This document shows, one piece after another, positions 26,147 to 34,621 of a stretch of DNA of 64,000 nt. Within the stretch, counting starts at the first letter, position 1; each line of letters starts with the position of its first letter. The DNA is from Agromyces protaetiae (GTDB lineage Bacteria; Actinomycetota; Actinomycetes; Actinomycetales; Microbacteriaceae): contig NZ_CP035491.1 of NCBI RefSeq assembly GCF_004135405.1, positions 3,472,001-3,536,000 of the forward strand. The letters are read 5' to 3'. The translations under genes were made by a program, and so were the position numbers. The notes under the pieces were generated by a model. That model saw only the letters and a list, made by a program, of their open reading frames with translations, was not told where the DNA came from and ran no database searches.

Positions 26147-26950
26147 TCATTTCGGCTGCATCCGGATCGCCCCGTCGAGACGGATCGTCTCGCCGTTCAG
26201 CAGCGGGTTCTCGACGATGTGCCGGACGAGCGCGGCGTACTCGGCGGCCGTGCCCATGCGCGACGGGTGCGGGATCTGCTCCTCGAGCGAAGCCTGCACC
26301 TCGGGCGGCATGCCCGCCATCATGGGCGTCTGCATGATGCCGGGGGCGATCGTGACGACGCGGACGAGGAGCTTCGACAGGTCGCGCGCGAGCGGCAGCG
26401 TCATGGCCGCGACGCCGCCCTTCGAGGCCGAGTAGGCGGCCTGGCCGATCTGCCCGTCGAAGGCCGCGACCGACGCGGTGTTGACGATGACGCCGCGCTC
26501 CTCGGTCGGCGGGACGCCCGGCAGGCTCTGCAGCGACACGGGCTCGTTCGCGGCCATGGCCGCCGCTGCGAGGCGCGCGACGTTGAAGGTGCCGATGAGG
26601 TTCACTCGGATGGTCCGCTCGAACGCCGCGAGCGCGAGCGGCCCGTCGCGACCGACCGTGCGGCCGGCGGTCGCGATGCCGGCGCAGCTCACGGCGACGC
26701 GGAGGGGCGCGCGCTCCTGCGCGAGGTCGATCGCCGCCTGAACGGATGCCTCGTCGGTGACGTCGGCGGCGGCGAACCGCACACGGCCGCCCGTGACATC
26801 CCACAATTCGACGGCCGTCTGCTCCCCCGGCGAGCCGGGCAGGTCGACGATGACGACCTCCGCGCCCGCCGCCGCGAGCACCTGCGCGGTGCCTCGCCCG
26901 AGACCGGATGCGCCGCCCGTGACGATCGCGCTCGCTCCGATGAGTTCCAT
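26147..26950 (-). CDS. SDR-family 3-hydroxyacyl-CoA dehydrogenase-like
   Basis: A 267-residue short-chain dehydrogenase. The NAD site is [12 protein letters not shown] near residue 11 with an acidic VDLPG at the end of strand 2 (NAD preference); the catalytic set is NTASVAAF (Ser) and YSASKGG (Tyr, Lys). Overall it resembles the HSD17B10-type 3-hydroxyacyl-CoA dehydrogenases. It lies 9 bp after the thiolase stop with its AGGAGA ribosome site overlapping that stop, so the two are an operon and probably act in successive beta-oxidation steps. Confidence 0.87.
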   Translation of the reverse strand: MELIGASAIVTGGASGLGRGTAQVLAAAGAEVVIVDLPGSPGEQTAVELWDVTGGRVRFAAADVTDEASVQAAIDLAQERAPLRVAVSCAGIATAGRTVGRDGPLALAAFERTIRVNLIGTFNVARLAAAAMAANEPVSLQSLPGVPPTEERGVIVNTASVAAFDGQIGQAAYSASKGGVAAMTLPLARDLSKLLVRVVTIAPGIMQTPMMAGMPPEVQASLEEQIPHPSRMGTAAEYAALVRHIVENPLLNGETIRLDGAIRMQPK

Positions 26951-26959
26951 CCGTGTCTC

Positions 26960-28135
26960 CTAGATCCGCTCGATGACGGTCGCGTTGGCCATGCCGCCGC
27001 CCTCGCACATGGTCTCGAGCCCGTAGCGTCCGCCGGTCTCCTCGAGCTGGTTCACGAGGGTCGTCAAGAGACGAGTGCCGGATGACCCGAGTGCATGCCC
27101 GAGCGCGATGGCGCCGCCGCGCGGGTTGAGCTTCGAGGCATCCGCCCCCGTCTCCGCGAGCCATGCGAGCGGCACCGACGCGAACGCCTCGTTGACCTCG
27201 TACGCGTCGATGTCGTCGTGCGTGAGGCCCGCGCGCTCGAGGACGCGGGCTGTCGCGGGGATGACGCCCGTGAGCATGTAGAGGGGGTCGCTGCCCGTGA
27301 CCGAGAACGCGCGGAAGCGCGCGCGGGGCGTCAGATCGAGCTTCTCCGCGGCGTCGGCGCTCATGATGAGGGCGGCCGAGGCGCCGTCGGTGAGGGGCGA
27401 CGAGTTGCCGGCGGTGATGCGCCAGTCGACGTCGGGGAAGCGTGCGGCGAGCGCGTCGGTGCGGAACGCCGGCTGGAGGCCGGCGAGCGATGCGGCGGAT
27501 GTCCCGGGCCGCACGGTCTCATCGGCGAGCGCGTCGACGCCCGGCACCGGAACGACCTCGCGCGCGAAGAGGCCCTCCTCGCCCGCCGCCGTCGCGAGGG
27601 CGTGCGAGCGGGCGGCGTACGCGTCGAGCTCGTCGCGCGACAGGTTCCAGCGAGCGGCGATGAGCTCGGCCGAGACGCCCTGGTTCACGAGCCCCTCGGG
27701 GTAGCGGGCCCGGATGCGCGGGCCGTAGGGGTCGGCGCCCTGCGCGGAGGAGCCGAGCGGCACGCGGCTCATCGACTCGACGCCGCACGCGATGACGATG
27801 TCGGCCTGCCCCGCGAGCACCGCTTGCGCGGCGAACGTCGCAGCCTGTTGGCTCGACCCGCACTGCCGGTCGATCGTCGTGCCGGGCACGAACTCTGGGA
27901 AGCCCGCCGCGAGCACGGCGTTGCGCGTGAGGTTGTACGACTGCTCGCCGACCTGGCTCACGCACCCGCCGATGACGTCTTCGACGAGCCCCGGGTCGAG
28001 GTCGTTGCGGTTCACGAGCGCGTCGAGCACGCCCGCGAGGAGATCCACTGGGTGCACCCCCGACAGTTGCCCGCCGGGCTTGCCCCGGCCGACGGGAGTG
28101 CGGACGACGTCGACGATGACGGCTTCGGTGACCAT
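26960..28135 (-). CDS. Thiolase (acetyl-CoA C-acyltransferase)
   Basis: A 391-residue thiolase. The acylated nucleophile is Cys92 in DRQCGSSQQA; the catalytic NEAF, GGAIALGHALGSSG (His) and CEGGGMANA (second Cys) are all present. It cleaves 3-ketoacyl-CoA with CoA, or condenses acyl-CoAs in reverse. The partner SDR downstream supports a degradative role in fatty-acid or side-chain oxidation. Its start is only 22 bp from the divergent VanZ start, so the promoters overlap. Confidence 0.92.
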   Translation of the reverse strand: MVTEAVIVDVVRTPVGRGKPGGQLSGVHPVDLLAGVLDALVNRNDLDPGLVEDVIGGCVSQVGEQSYNLTRNAVLAAGFPEFVPGTTIDRQCGSSQQAATFAAQAVLAGQADIVIACGVESMSRVPLGSSAQGADPYGPRIRARYPEGLVNQGVSAELIAARWNLSRDELDAYAARSHALATAAGEEGLFAREVVPVPGVDALADETVRPGTSAASLAGLQPAFRTDALAARFPDVDWRITAGNSSPLTDGASAALIMSADAAEKLDLTPRARFRAFSVTGSDPLYMLTGVIPATARVLERAGLTHDDIDAYEVNEAFASVPLAWLAETGADASKLNPRGGAIALGHALGSSGTRLLTTLVNQLEETGGRYGLETMCEGGGMANATVIERI

Positions 28136-28145
28136 GGCCTCAGCC

Positions 28146-28151
28146 TAGACT
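28146..28151 (+). promoter_or_regulatory. -10 box of the leaderless vanZ-like promoter
   Basis: TAGACT, 6 nt before the GTG at 28158, inside the 22-bp gap to the divergent thiolase start. Confidence 0.55.
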
Positions 28152-28157
28152 CGGTCC

Positions 28158-29261
28158 GTGGATCGACTGCTGCCGGGCCTCACCGCCGTGCTCCTCGGCA
28201 TCCCCGTGCTCGTCGCCGTGTTCACCCCGATCGTCGCCCTCGAGTACCGCCGTCGCGGCGGGTTCTCGGGGGTGCGCCTGACCGCGTGGATCATGCTGCT
28301 GTTCTACGTCTTGGGGCTCTGGGCGTACACGCTCCTGCCGCTGCCCGAACCGGGGTCGTTCGCGTGCGTCGGCGCCGAGCTCGATCCCACGGCGGCGTTC
28401 CGGGACATCCTGCGCGATCAGGCCGACGGCGGCTCGCTCATCGGCAATCCGGCGTTCCAGCAGGTCGCGCTCAACGTGCTGCTGTTCGTGCCGCTCGGCG
28501 TCTTCGTGCGGCTCCTCTTCGGCCGGGGCGTCGTCGTCTCGACGATCGCAGGGTTCGTCGTGTCGCTCTCGATCGAGCTCACGCAGCTCACGGGGCTCTG
28601 GGGCGTCTACGAGTGCGCGTACCGCGTGTTCGACACGGCCGACCTCCTCGTCAACACGCTCGGCGCGGTCGTCGGGTCGCTCGCGGCGTGGCCGGTCGCG
28701 CGCCGGCTCGCGCTGCGAGCACAACGGCACGCGAATCCGGATGCCTCGTCCGGGCCGGTCTCGGCCGCTCGGCGCCTCACGGGCATGGTCGTCGACGCGC
28801 TCGCGGTCTGGCTCACGGCGGCGGCGCTCGCGATCGGCGTGCGTCTCGCGGTGCTCGTGCTCTCGGGCCACGACGCGATGATGTCGCTCAGCGACGAGGT
28901 CGTCGTGTGGACGACGAGCGCCGCGGTCGCGCTGCAACTGGTCGCGGTGCTCTCGACCGGCGCGACGATCGGCGAGCACGCCGTGCTCGTCGAACCCGTC
29001 GAGACGCGCACGCCCCGGTGGATGTGGCGACTCGTGCGGTTCGCCGTCGGCATCGGCGGCTGGACCGCGCTCGGCGCGTTGCCGTCGCCGTGGTCGCTCG
29101 CCGCATCGGTGCTCGCGCTCGCGAGCGTCGTCGCGGTGTTCACGACCGACGGGCATCGCGGGCTCGCGCAGGTCGCGGCGGGCATGCGCGTGCGAGGGCT
29201 CGTGCGCGACGTGCCGGATGCCTCGGCGCACGCGGATGCCTCGGACACGACCCGAGCGTGA
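28158..29261 (+). CDS. VanZ-family membrane protein with a C-terminal RDD-like half
   Basis: A 367-residue integral membrane protein. The N-terminal half is VanZ-like: LGLWAYTLLPLP, the conserved NVLLFVPLGVFVRLLF, SIELTQL and the DTADLLVNTLGAVVG motif. The second half has further membrane helices and resembles RDD-type domains (LTGMVVDALAVWLTAAAL, FTTDGHRGLAQVAAGMRV). VanZ proteins are linked to glycopeptide tolerance or to cell-envelope structure in general; there is no van resistance cluster here. The stop codon abuts that of the convergent NIPSNAP gene with no spacer. Confidence 0.85.
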   Translation: MDRLLPGLTAVLLGIPVLVAVFTPIVALEYRRRGGFSGVRLTAWIMLLFYVLGLWAYTLLPLPEPGSFACVGAELDPTAAFRDILRDQADGGSLIGNPAFQQVALNVLLFVPLGVFVRLLFGRGVVVSTIAGFVVSLSIELTQLTGLWGVYECAYRVFDTADLLVNTLGAVVGSLAAWPVARRLALRAQRHANPDASSGPVSAARRLTGMVVDALAVWLTAAALAIGVRLAVLVLSGHDAMMSLSDEVVVWTTSAAVALQLVAVLSTGATIGEHAVLVEPVETRTPRWMWRLVRFAVGIGGWTALGALPSPWSLAASVLALASVVAVFTTDGHRGLAQVAAGMRVRGLVRDVPDASAHADASDTTRA

Positions 29262-29570
29262 CTACGCCCCCGGCGTCGTGTCCTCGATGATCGTGTTGTC
29301 GACCGATGCGATGCGCTGCGGCTGCCCGGCGAAGGCCGCGGCGCGGGCCTCGGAGGCGGCCCAGGCCGCGTCGAGCGCCTCGAACGCGGCACGGTCGCCA
29401 GGCGCGCTCACGGCCCACACGAACTCGTTCGTCTCGCGGACGCCGTAGGCGAACTCGATGGCGAACCCGGCCTCGGGGCGGGCGCGAGGCATCCATTCGT
29501 TCCACCACGCGATGAACTCGTCGTAGGTTCCGTCGACGAGCACGTAGCGGCGCAGCTGAATCGTCTTCAC
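29262..29570 (-). CDS. NIPSNAP-family small protein
   Basis: A 102-residue ferredoxin-like-fold (dimeric alpha-beta barrel) protein. It starts with the family pattern MKTIQLRRYVLVDGTYDEFIAW (GTG start) and continues with FAYGVRETNEFVWAVSAPGDRAAFEAL, the NIPSNAP strand-helix unit. The exact biochemical role of bacterial NIPSNAP proteins is unclear. CAGAAT lies 6 nt before the start, again suggesting leaderless transcription. Confidence 0.8.
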   Translation of the reverse strand: MKTIQLRRYVLVDGTYDEFIAWWNEWMPRARPEAGFAIEFAYGVRETNEFVWAVSAPGDRAAFEALDAAWAASEARAAAFAGQPQRIASVDNTIIEDTTPGA

Positions 29571-29671
29571 GGCGCCATTCTGCCAGGGCGACGAACGCCC
29601 CGCGCAGAACCTTCGATTCCCCGTGGTGCGGAGGGTTGCCCGGGTTCGCGGCGATCGGGAGAATGACGGCC

Positions 29672-30952
29672 ATGCCCCCTACCGGCACCCGAACCCGTGC
29701 GCGCCGCGCCGCGCGCTCCGCGCGTCGCCTCCGCAGTGTCGCGGTCGTGACATCCGCCCTGCTCGTCGCCCTCACCGCGACGGGCTGCTCGACCGGCGCA
29801 CCCGCCGCGCCGAGCGGCCCCGTTGCGATCACGGCCGAACCGAACGGCGGCCCGTTCGACGAACTCGACATCCGCGTCACGGGGCTCGCACCCGGCAGCG
29901 AGGTCGTACTGCGCGCCACGACCACGCTCGACAACCTGCCGTACCGTTCGGCCGCGGCGTTCACCGTCGGCGACGACGGCACCATCGACCTCGCCCGCGA
30001 CCTCCCGACCGACGGCGCATGGACGGCGCCCGACCCGATGGCGCCGTTCTTCACGCTCGGCGGGCGATCCGACCACTTCGGCGTCGCCGCTGCGTACGAA
30101 CCGCACGACGTCGAACTCGCCGTCGAGACCGCGTCGGGCGACCGGCTCGCCTCGACCTCGGTCTCGCGCGCGGTGCTCGGCGACGAGGTCGAGGTGAGCG
30201 CCGTCGAGGCACTCGACTTCCCGACGGCATTCGCCGTGCCGACCGACTTCGACCCTGCGACGCCGCGCCCGGCCCTCCTCGTGCTCGGCGGCAGCGAAGG
30301 GGGCGTCGTCGGCGCGACGGCCGTGGCGATCGGGTTCGCCCGTCTCGGCTACCCGGCACTCGCCGTCGGACTGTTCAAGGGCGCCGGGCAACCCGAACTG
30401 CTCGCCGAGGTGCCGCTCGAACCGGCCGTCGCGGGGATCGAATGGCTGCGCACCCAACCCGGGATCGACCCCGAACGGGTCACCGCCTTCGGGGCGTCGC
30501 GCGGCGGCGAAGTCGCCGTGTGGCTCGCCGCGACGTTCCCCGAGCTCGTGGACGGCGCGATCGACGCGGTCGGCGCGAGCGAGATCCACTGCAGCGTCCC
30601 GCTCGGCGACCGGCCCGCCTGGACGTACGGCGGCACCCCGCTGCCGTGCACGAACAACGCCGAGCGGCCCGAGTTCGGCTCGCTCATCGACCTCGCGGCG
30701 ATCGACGGACCGCTCGTGCTCGCGTGCGGCACGGCCGATCGGGTCTGGGACTCGTGTGCGCTGCAGGCGCGCACCGTGAAGCGTGCCGAGAAGGCCGGCA
30801 TCGAGGTGTCCTCCGTCACGGGCGAGGGGGCGAGTCACACGTTCACGTACCCGACCGACGGGCCCGCCGTCGCCGATGCCGAAGCGGGCGCCGACGGCAT
30901 CGCCCGCCGGGCGTTCTGGGCGGCCGTCGTCGAGGCGCTCGGCGCCGTGTAG
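29672..30952 (+). CDS. Exported BAAT-type acyl-CoA thioesterase/alpha-beta hydrolase lipoprotein
   Basis: About 426 residues. A basic N-terminus and hydrophobic stretch end in the lipobox LTATGC (Cys near residue 38), so a lipid-anchored extracytoplasmic protein is likely. An N-terminal beta-sandwich as in acyl-CoA thioester hydrolases (VRTxLAPGSEVVLRATTTLDN-like region) is followed by the BAAT C-terminal alpha/beta hydrolase with LVLGGSEGG, nucleophile Ser in FGASRGGE and a final His in GASHTF. I chose ATG 29672 because GGGAG lies 10 bp upstream; ATG 29663 is alternative. The substrate is not evident. Confidence 0.8.
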   Translation: MPPTGTRTRARRAARSARRLRSVAVVTSALLVALTATGCSTGAPAAPSGPVAITAEPNGGPFDELDIRVTGLAPGSEVVLRATTTLDNLPYRSAAAFTVGDDGTIDLARDLPTDGAWTAPDPMAPFFTLGGRSDHFGVAAAYEPHDVELAVETASGDRLASTSVSRAVLGDEVEVSAVEALDFPTAFAVPTDFDPATPRPALLVLGGSEGGVVGATAVAIGFARLGYPALAVGLFKGAGQPELLAEVPLEPAVAGIEWLRTQPGIDPERVTAFGASRGGEVAVWLAATFPELVDGAIDAVGASEIHCSVPLGDRPAWTYGGTPLPCTNNAERPEFGSLIDLAAIDGPLVLACGTADRVWDSCALQARTVKRAEKAGIEVSSVTGEGASHTFTYPTDGPAVADAEAGADGIARRAFWAAVVEALGAV

Positions 30953-31126
30953 CCACGGGCTATACTCGCCACGTCCAGGCGCTCCGTGCCCGCCGCACCG
31001 TGCGGCCGTACCGCGCCGGCGCTCGGAAAAGGGGCGCGAAGCGACATCCGACCGTGGCATCGCCGCCGCGCAGGATGCGCGAGACACATACGGAACTCGC
31101 ATCCGTCCCGTCTCGAAAGGCTTCCC

Positions 31127-32797
31127 ATGGCCACGGTCTCCGCCCACGTCGCCCGCACCCTCGCCGCCCACATCGACCACGTCTTCGGGGTCATGGGCAA
31201 CGGCAACGCGTGGTTCCTCGACGCGCTCGCGCGCGAGACATCCGTGCCCTTCACGGCCGTGCGGCACGAGGTCGCGGGCGTCGTCGCCGCCGATGCCTAC
31301 TTCCGCGCGTCGGGCCGCATCGCGGCCGCGACGGCGACGTACGGCGCGGGCTTCACGAACACCCTCACGGGGCTCGCCGAGGCCGTGCAGGCCGAGGTGC
31401 CGCTCGTCCTCGTCGTGGGCGACCAGCCGACCGCGGGCTGTCGCGCGTGGGACGTCGACCAGCTCGCCCTCGCCTCGGCGGTCGGCGCGCGCACCTACAC
31501 GGTGGGGCGCACGGATGCCTCGGCGACGGTCGTGCTCGCGATCGAGCACGCGCTCGCCCGCCGCCAGCCCGTCGTGCTCGCACTCCCATACGACGTCGCC
31601 GCGCTCGACGCGGGCGACGTGCCCGAAGCGCCCGCCCTGCGGCATCCGCACCCGTTGATCCCGACCGGCGAGTTCGCGGCGGGCCTCGTCGCCGACGCCG
31701 CGCACGCCCTCGCGCACGCGAGCCGGCCGTTCCTCCTCGCGGGGCGCGGCGCGTGGCTCGCGGGCGCCGGCCCGGCGCTCGGCGAACTCGCCGAGGCGAC
31801 GGGCGCGATCACGGCCTCGACGGCGCTCGGCCGCGGAATCTTCCCCGATGCCCGGTACGACCTCGGCGTCACCGGCGGGTTCGGCGCCGAGGACGCGATG
31901 GCGCTCGTCCGCGAAGCCGACGTCGCGGTCGTGTTCGGCGCGTCGCTCAACCAGTTCACGATGCGGTTCGGTGAGCTGTTCGCGCCCGGCACGCGCGTGT
32001 TCCAGGTGGATGTCTCGCCGTCGGCCACGCACCCGCACGTCGCCGGATTCGTCCGCGGCGACGCGGCCGTCGTCGCCGACCTCCTCGTCGACGAGCTCGC
32101 GGCGCGCGGCGCCGAGCCGTCGGGATGGCGCGAGTCGGTCGAGGTGGCATCGCTGCGCGCGTACCCCGTGCCCGAGACATCCGAAGCGCCCGACGGCCTC
32201 GCCCCCGACGGCCTGCTCGACCCGCGCGCGGTCGCTGCGCGCATCGGCGACCTGCTGCCCGCCGACCGGGTCGTCGTCTCCGACGGCGGGCACTTCATCG
32301 GCTGGGCGAACATGTACTGGCCGGTCGCCTCACCCGACCGCATGATGATGGTCGGCACGGCGTTCCAGTCGATCGGGCTCGGATTCCCGTCGGTCGCGGG
32401 TGCCGCGGCGGCGAAGCCCTCGTCGACCGTCGTGCTGACGACGGGTGACGGCGGCGGGCTCATGGCCCTCGCCGACCTCGAGACGGCCGTCCGCACCGCG
32501 GGCGGTCGTGGCCTCGCCGTCGTGTGGAACGACGCCGCCTACGGCGCCGAGGTGCACCTCTACGGGCTGAAGGGCCTTGCGCGCGAGCCCATGCTCATTC
32601 CCCAGGTCGACTTCGCGGCGCTCGCTCGCGCCGTCGGGGCCGAGGGCGTCGTCGTCGAGCGGCTCGCCGACCTCGACCGCCTCGCGGCGTGGGTCGCCAC
32701 TCCTGCTTGCGAGCGCCCGTTCCTGCTGCTCGATTGCCGCATTTCGCGGTCGGTCGTCGCGCCGTACCAGCACGAGATCATTCGGGTCAACAGCTGA
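31127..32797 (+). CDS. Thiamine-pyrophosphate-dependent enzyme (acetolactate-synthase/decarboxylase type)
   Basis: A 556-residue TPP enzyme with the usual three domains. The activating Glu is in AVRHEVAGVVAADAY (residue about 48), and the TPP/Mg motif is TTGDGGGLMALADLE followed by the Asn of VVWNDAAYGAE. The family includes acetolactate synthase, benzoylformate decarboxylase and oxalyl-CoA decarboxylase; the specific reaction is not determined. Start ATG follows AAAGG. A TATACT box at 30961 implies a leader of about 150 nt. It precedes the hpa operon but is separated from it by a strong hairpin. Confidence 0.85.
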   Translation: MATVSAHVARTLAAHIDHVFGVMGNGNAWFLDALARETSVPFTAVRHEVAGVVAADAYFRASGRIAAATATYGAGFTNTLTGLAEAVQAEVPLVLVVGDQPTAGCRAWDVDQLALASAVGARTYTVGRTDASATVVLAIEHALARRQPVVLALPYDVAALDAGDVPEAPALRHPHPLIPTGEFAAGLVADAAHALAHASRPFLLAGRGAWLAGAGPALGELAEATGAITASTALGRGIFPDARYDLGVTGGFGAEDAMALVREADVAVVFGASLNQFTMRFGELFAPGTRVFQVDVSPSATHPHVAGFVRGDAAVVADLLVDELAARGAEPSGWRESVEVASLRAYPVPETSEAPDGLAPDGLLDPRAVAARIGDLLPADRVVVSDGGHFIGWANMYWPVASPDRMMMVGTAFQSIGLGFPSVAGAAAAKPSSTVVLTTGDGGGLMALADLETAVRTAGGRGLAVVWNDAAYGAEVHLYGLKGLAREPMLIPQVDFAALARAVGAEGVVVERLADLDRLAAWVATPACERPFLLLDCRISRSVVAPYQHEIIRVNS

Positions 32798-32818
32798 CGC
32801 CTCCCCCGTCGCCCTCGC

Positions 32819-32873
32819 GATCCGTCGCGTATCGCCCTTCCTCGGGCTACTGAAGGGCGATGCGCGACGGATC
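32819..32873 (+). terminator. 22-bp stem hairpin after the TPP-enzyme gene
   Basis: The arm at 32819-32840 (begins GATCCGTCGCG) pairs with 32852-32873 over 22 positions with one T:G wobble and an 11-nt loop. It lies 22 bp after the TPP-enzyme stop and upstream of the hpa promoter. It should terminate transcription and isolate the two units. There is no T tract. Confidence 0.8.
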
Positions 32874-32911
32874 ACGGATGCGCGACATCCGTCCCTTCCC
32901 ACTTGCCGCAT

Positions 32912-32925
32912 GATCGTATACGATC
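32912..32925 (+). promoter_or_regulatory. GntR-type operator upstream of the hpa operon
   Basis: GATCGTATACGATC is a perfect 14-bp palindrome with the GTATAC centre typical of FadR/VanR-class GntR regulators, 56 bp before the hpaH ATG. The operon itself encodes such a regulator at 36108, so repression relieved by a pathway intermediate is likely. Confidence 0.75.
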
Positions 32926-32981
32926 TGAGATATCACCGGCCCTGAGACCGCATGGCCGCACCACGACGAAGTGGAGACGAC

Positions 32982-33767
32982 ATGGCAGACCCCTCGCTCA
33001 TCGAGGCGATCGCCGACGAACTCCTCGCCGCCGACGAGCACCGCACGATCGTCCCGCTCCTCACCGCACGCCATCCCGGACTCACCGTGGACGACGCCTA
33101 CGCCGTGCAGCGCGTCTGGCGCGAGCGCCGCGAAGCGGCCGGCGCCCAGCTCGTGGGCCGCAAGATCGGCCTCACGTCGAAGGTCATGCAAGTCGCGACG
33201 GGCATCGACGAGCCCGACTACGGCGTCATCCTCGACGACATGGTCTACCTCTCGGGCGCCGACGTCGAGTTCGACCGGTTCTCGAACGTGCGCATCGAGG
33301 TCGAACTCGCATTCGTACTGTCGAAGCCGCTCGAAGGCCCCGGCCTCACGTCCGACGACGTGCTCCGCGCGACCGACCATGTCGTGCCCGCGCTCGAGAT
33401 CCTGAACTCGCACATCGCCCTCGAGGGCCGCACGATCGTCGACACGATCAGCGACAACGCCGCGATGGGCGCCATGGTCATCGGCGGCGAGCCTGTGAAA
33501 CCCGACGCGCTCGACCTCCGCTGGGTGTCGGCGATCCTCGCCCGCAACGGCGTCATCGAGGAGTCGGGCGTCGCCGCCGCCGTGCTCGGCCATCCGGCGC
33601 GGGGCGTCGCCTGGCTCGCCGACAAGCTCTCGCAGCACGGGCAGTCGCTCGGTGCCGGCGAGATCATCCTCGCGGGATCGTTCACGCGCCCCATGCAGGT
33701 CGAACGGGGCGACCTCATCCAAGCCGACTACCGCGACCTCGGGAGCATCTCGTGCCGATTCGTCTGA
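32982..33767 (+). CDS. hpaH: 2-oxo-hept-4-ene-1,7-dioate hydratase
   Basis: A 261-residue enzyme of the FAH/hydratase fold that adds water to 2-oxohept-4-ene-1,7-dioate in the homoprotocatechuate meta-cleavage pathway. Family features: VGRKIGLTSKVMQ, the metal-ligand stretch IEVELAFVLSKPL, and the closing GDLIQADYRDLGSISCRF. I chose ATG 32982 (GGAGA upstream) over an in-frame ATG at 32952. Its end overlaps the hpaI start by 16 bp. Confidence 0.9.
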   Translation: MADPSLIEAIADELLAADEHRTIVPLLTARHPGLTVDDAYAVQRVWRERREAAGAQLVGRKIGLTSKVMQVATGIDEPDYGVILDDMVYLSGADVEFDRFSNVRIEVELAFVLSKPLEGPGLTSDDVLRATDHVVPALEILNSHIALEGRTIVDTISDNAAMGAMVIGGEPVKPDALDLRWVSAILARNGVIEESGVAAAVLGHPARGVAWLADKLSQHGQSLGAGEIILAGSFTRPMQVERGDLIQADYRDLGSISCRFV

Positions 33768-34621
33768 CCCTGCCGCCGACGTTCGCAGCCCGGCTCGCCG
33801 AGGCGGCGGCCGACGCTGCGCCGAGCGAGCGCGCTCGCCCGAAGATCGGCATGTGGGTGTGTTCGGGCAGCCCGATCATGGCCGAGATCGCGGCCGGCAG
33901 CGGCCTCGACTGGGTGCTCATCGACGCCGAGCACTCCCCCAACGGGCTCGAGTCGATCCTCGCGCAGCTCTACGCCGTATCGGCCTACTCCGTCGCGCCG
34001 GTCGTGCGCGTGCCGATCGGCGACCCGGTCTTCATCAAGCAGGTCCTCGACCTCGGGGCGCAGAACCTCCTCGTGCCGATGGTCGATTCGGCCGAGCAGG
34101 CACGCGAACTCGTGCGCGCGGTGCGCTACCCGGGTCGCGCAGGCGGCGCAGGCGGCGTCGCGCGAGGCATCCGCGGCGTCGGCGGCTCGCTCGCGCGGTC
34201 GACGCGCTGGAACCGGGTCGAGGGCTACCTGCAGGATGCCTCGCAGGCGATCAGCCTCTTCGTGCAGATCGAGTCGGCGGCGGCCGTCGCCGCGGTCGAC
34301 GACATCCTCGCGGTCGACGGCGTCGACGGGATCTTCGTCGGCCCCGCCGACCTCGCGGCGTCGATGGGCGTGCTCGGCGAGCAGGCGCATCCCGACGTCG
34401 TCGACGCCGTGCTGGCAGCGCTCGCCGCCGCACAGCGGGCAGGCAAGCCCGCGGGTGTCAACGCGTTCGTGCCCGAAGCGGCCGACCGCTACCTCGCGGC
34501 GGGCGCGTCGTTCGTGTCGGTCGGCGCCGACGTGTCGATCGTCGCGCGCGCGTCGGAGGCGCTCGCCGAGCGGTTCGGCGCGAACCCGAGCGCGAACTCG
34601 GCCCAGGGAGGAGTCGCATGA
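33752..34621 (+). CDS. hpaI: 4-hydroxy-2-oxoheptanedioate aldolase (HpcH/HpaI family)
   Basis: A 289-residue class II pyruvate aldolase that splits 4-hydroxy-2-oxoheptanedioate into pyruvate and succinate semialdehyde. Motifs: GMWVCSGSPIMAEIAAGSG, the active-site His in LIDAEHSPNG, the metal ligands in FVQIESAAAV and IFVGPADLAASMG, and NLLVPMVDSAEQA. Translation begins at GTG 33752 inside the end of hpaH (translational coupling). It overlaps the next gene by ATGA. Confidence 0.92.
   Translation: MPIRLTLPPTFAARLAEAAADAAPSERARPKIGMWVCSGSPIMAEIAAGSGLDWVLIDAEHSPNGLESILAQLYAVSAYSVAPVVRVPIGDPVFIKQVLDLGAQNLLVPMVDSAEQARELVRAVRYPGRAGGAGGVARGIRGVGGSLARSTRWNRVEGYLQDASQAISLFVQIESAAAVAAVDDILAVDGVDGIFVGPADLAASMGVLGEQAHPDVVDAVLAALAAAQRAGKPAGVNAFVPEAADRYLAAGASFVSVGADVSIVARASEALAERFGANPSANSAQGGVA

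Noticed and set aside
28158-29261. Glycopeptide resistance cluster suggested by VanZ
   Set aside because: No vanH, vanA/B, vanX or VanRS-type genes nearby; solitary VanZ proteins are common and not evidence of resistance.
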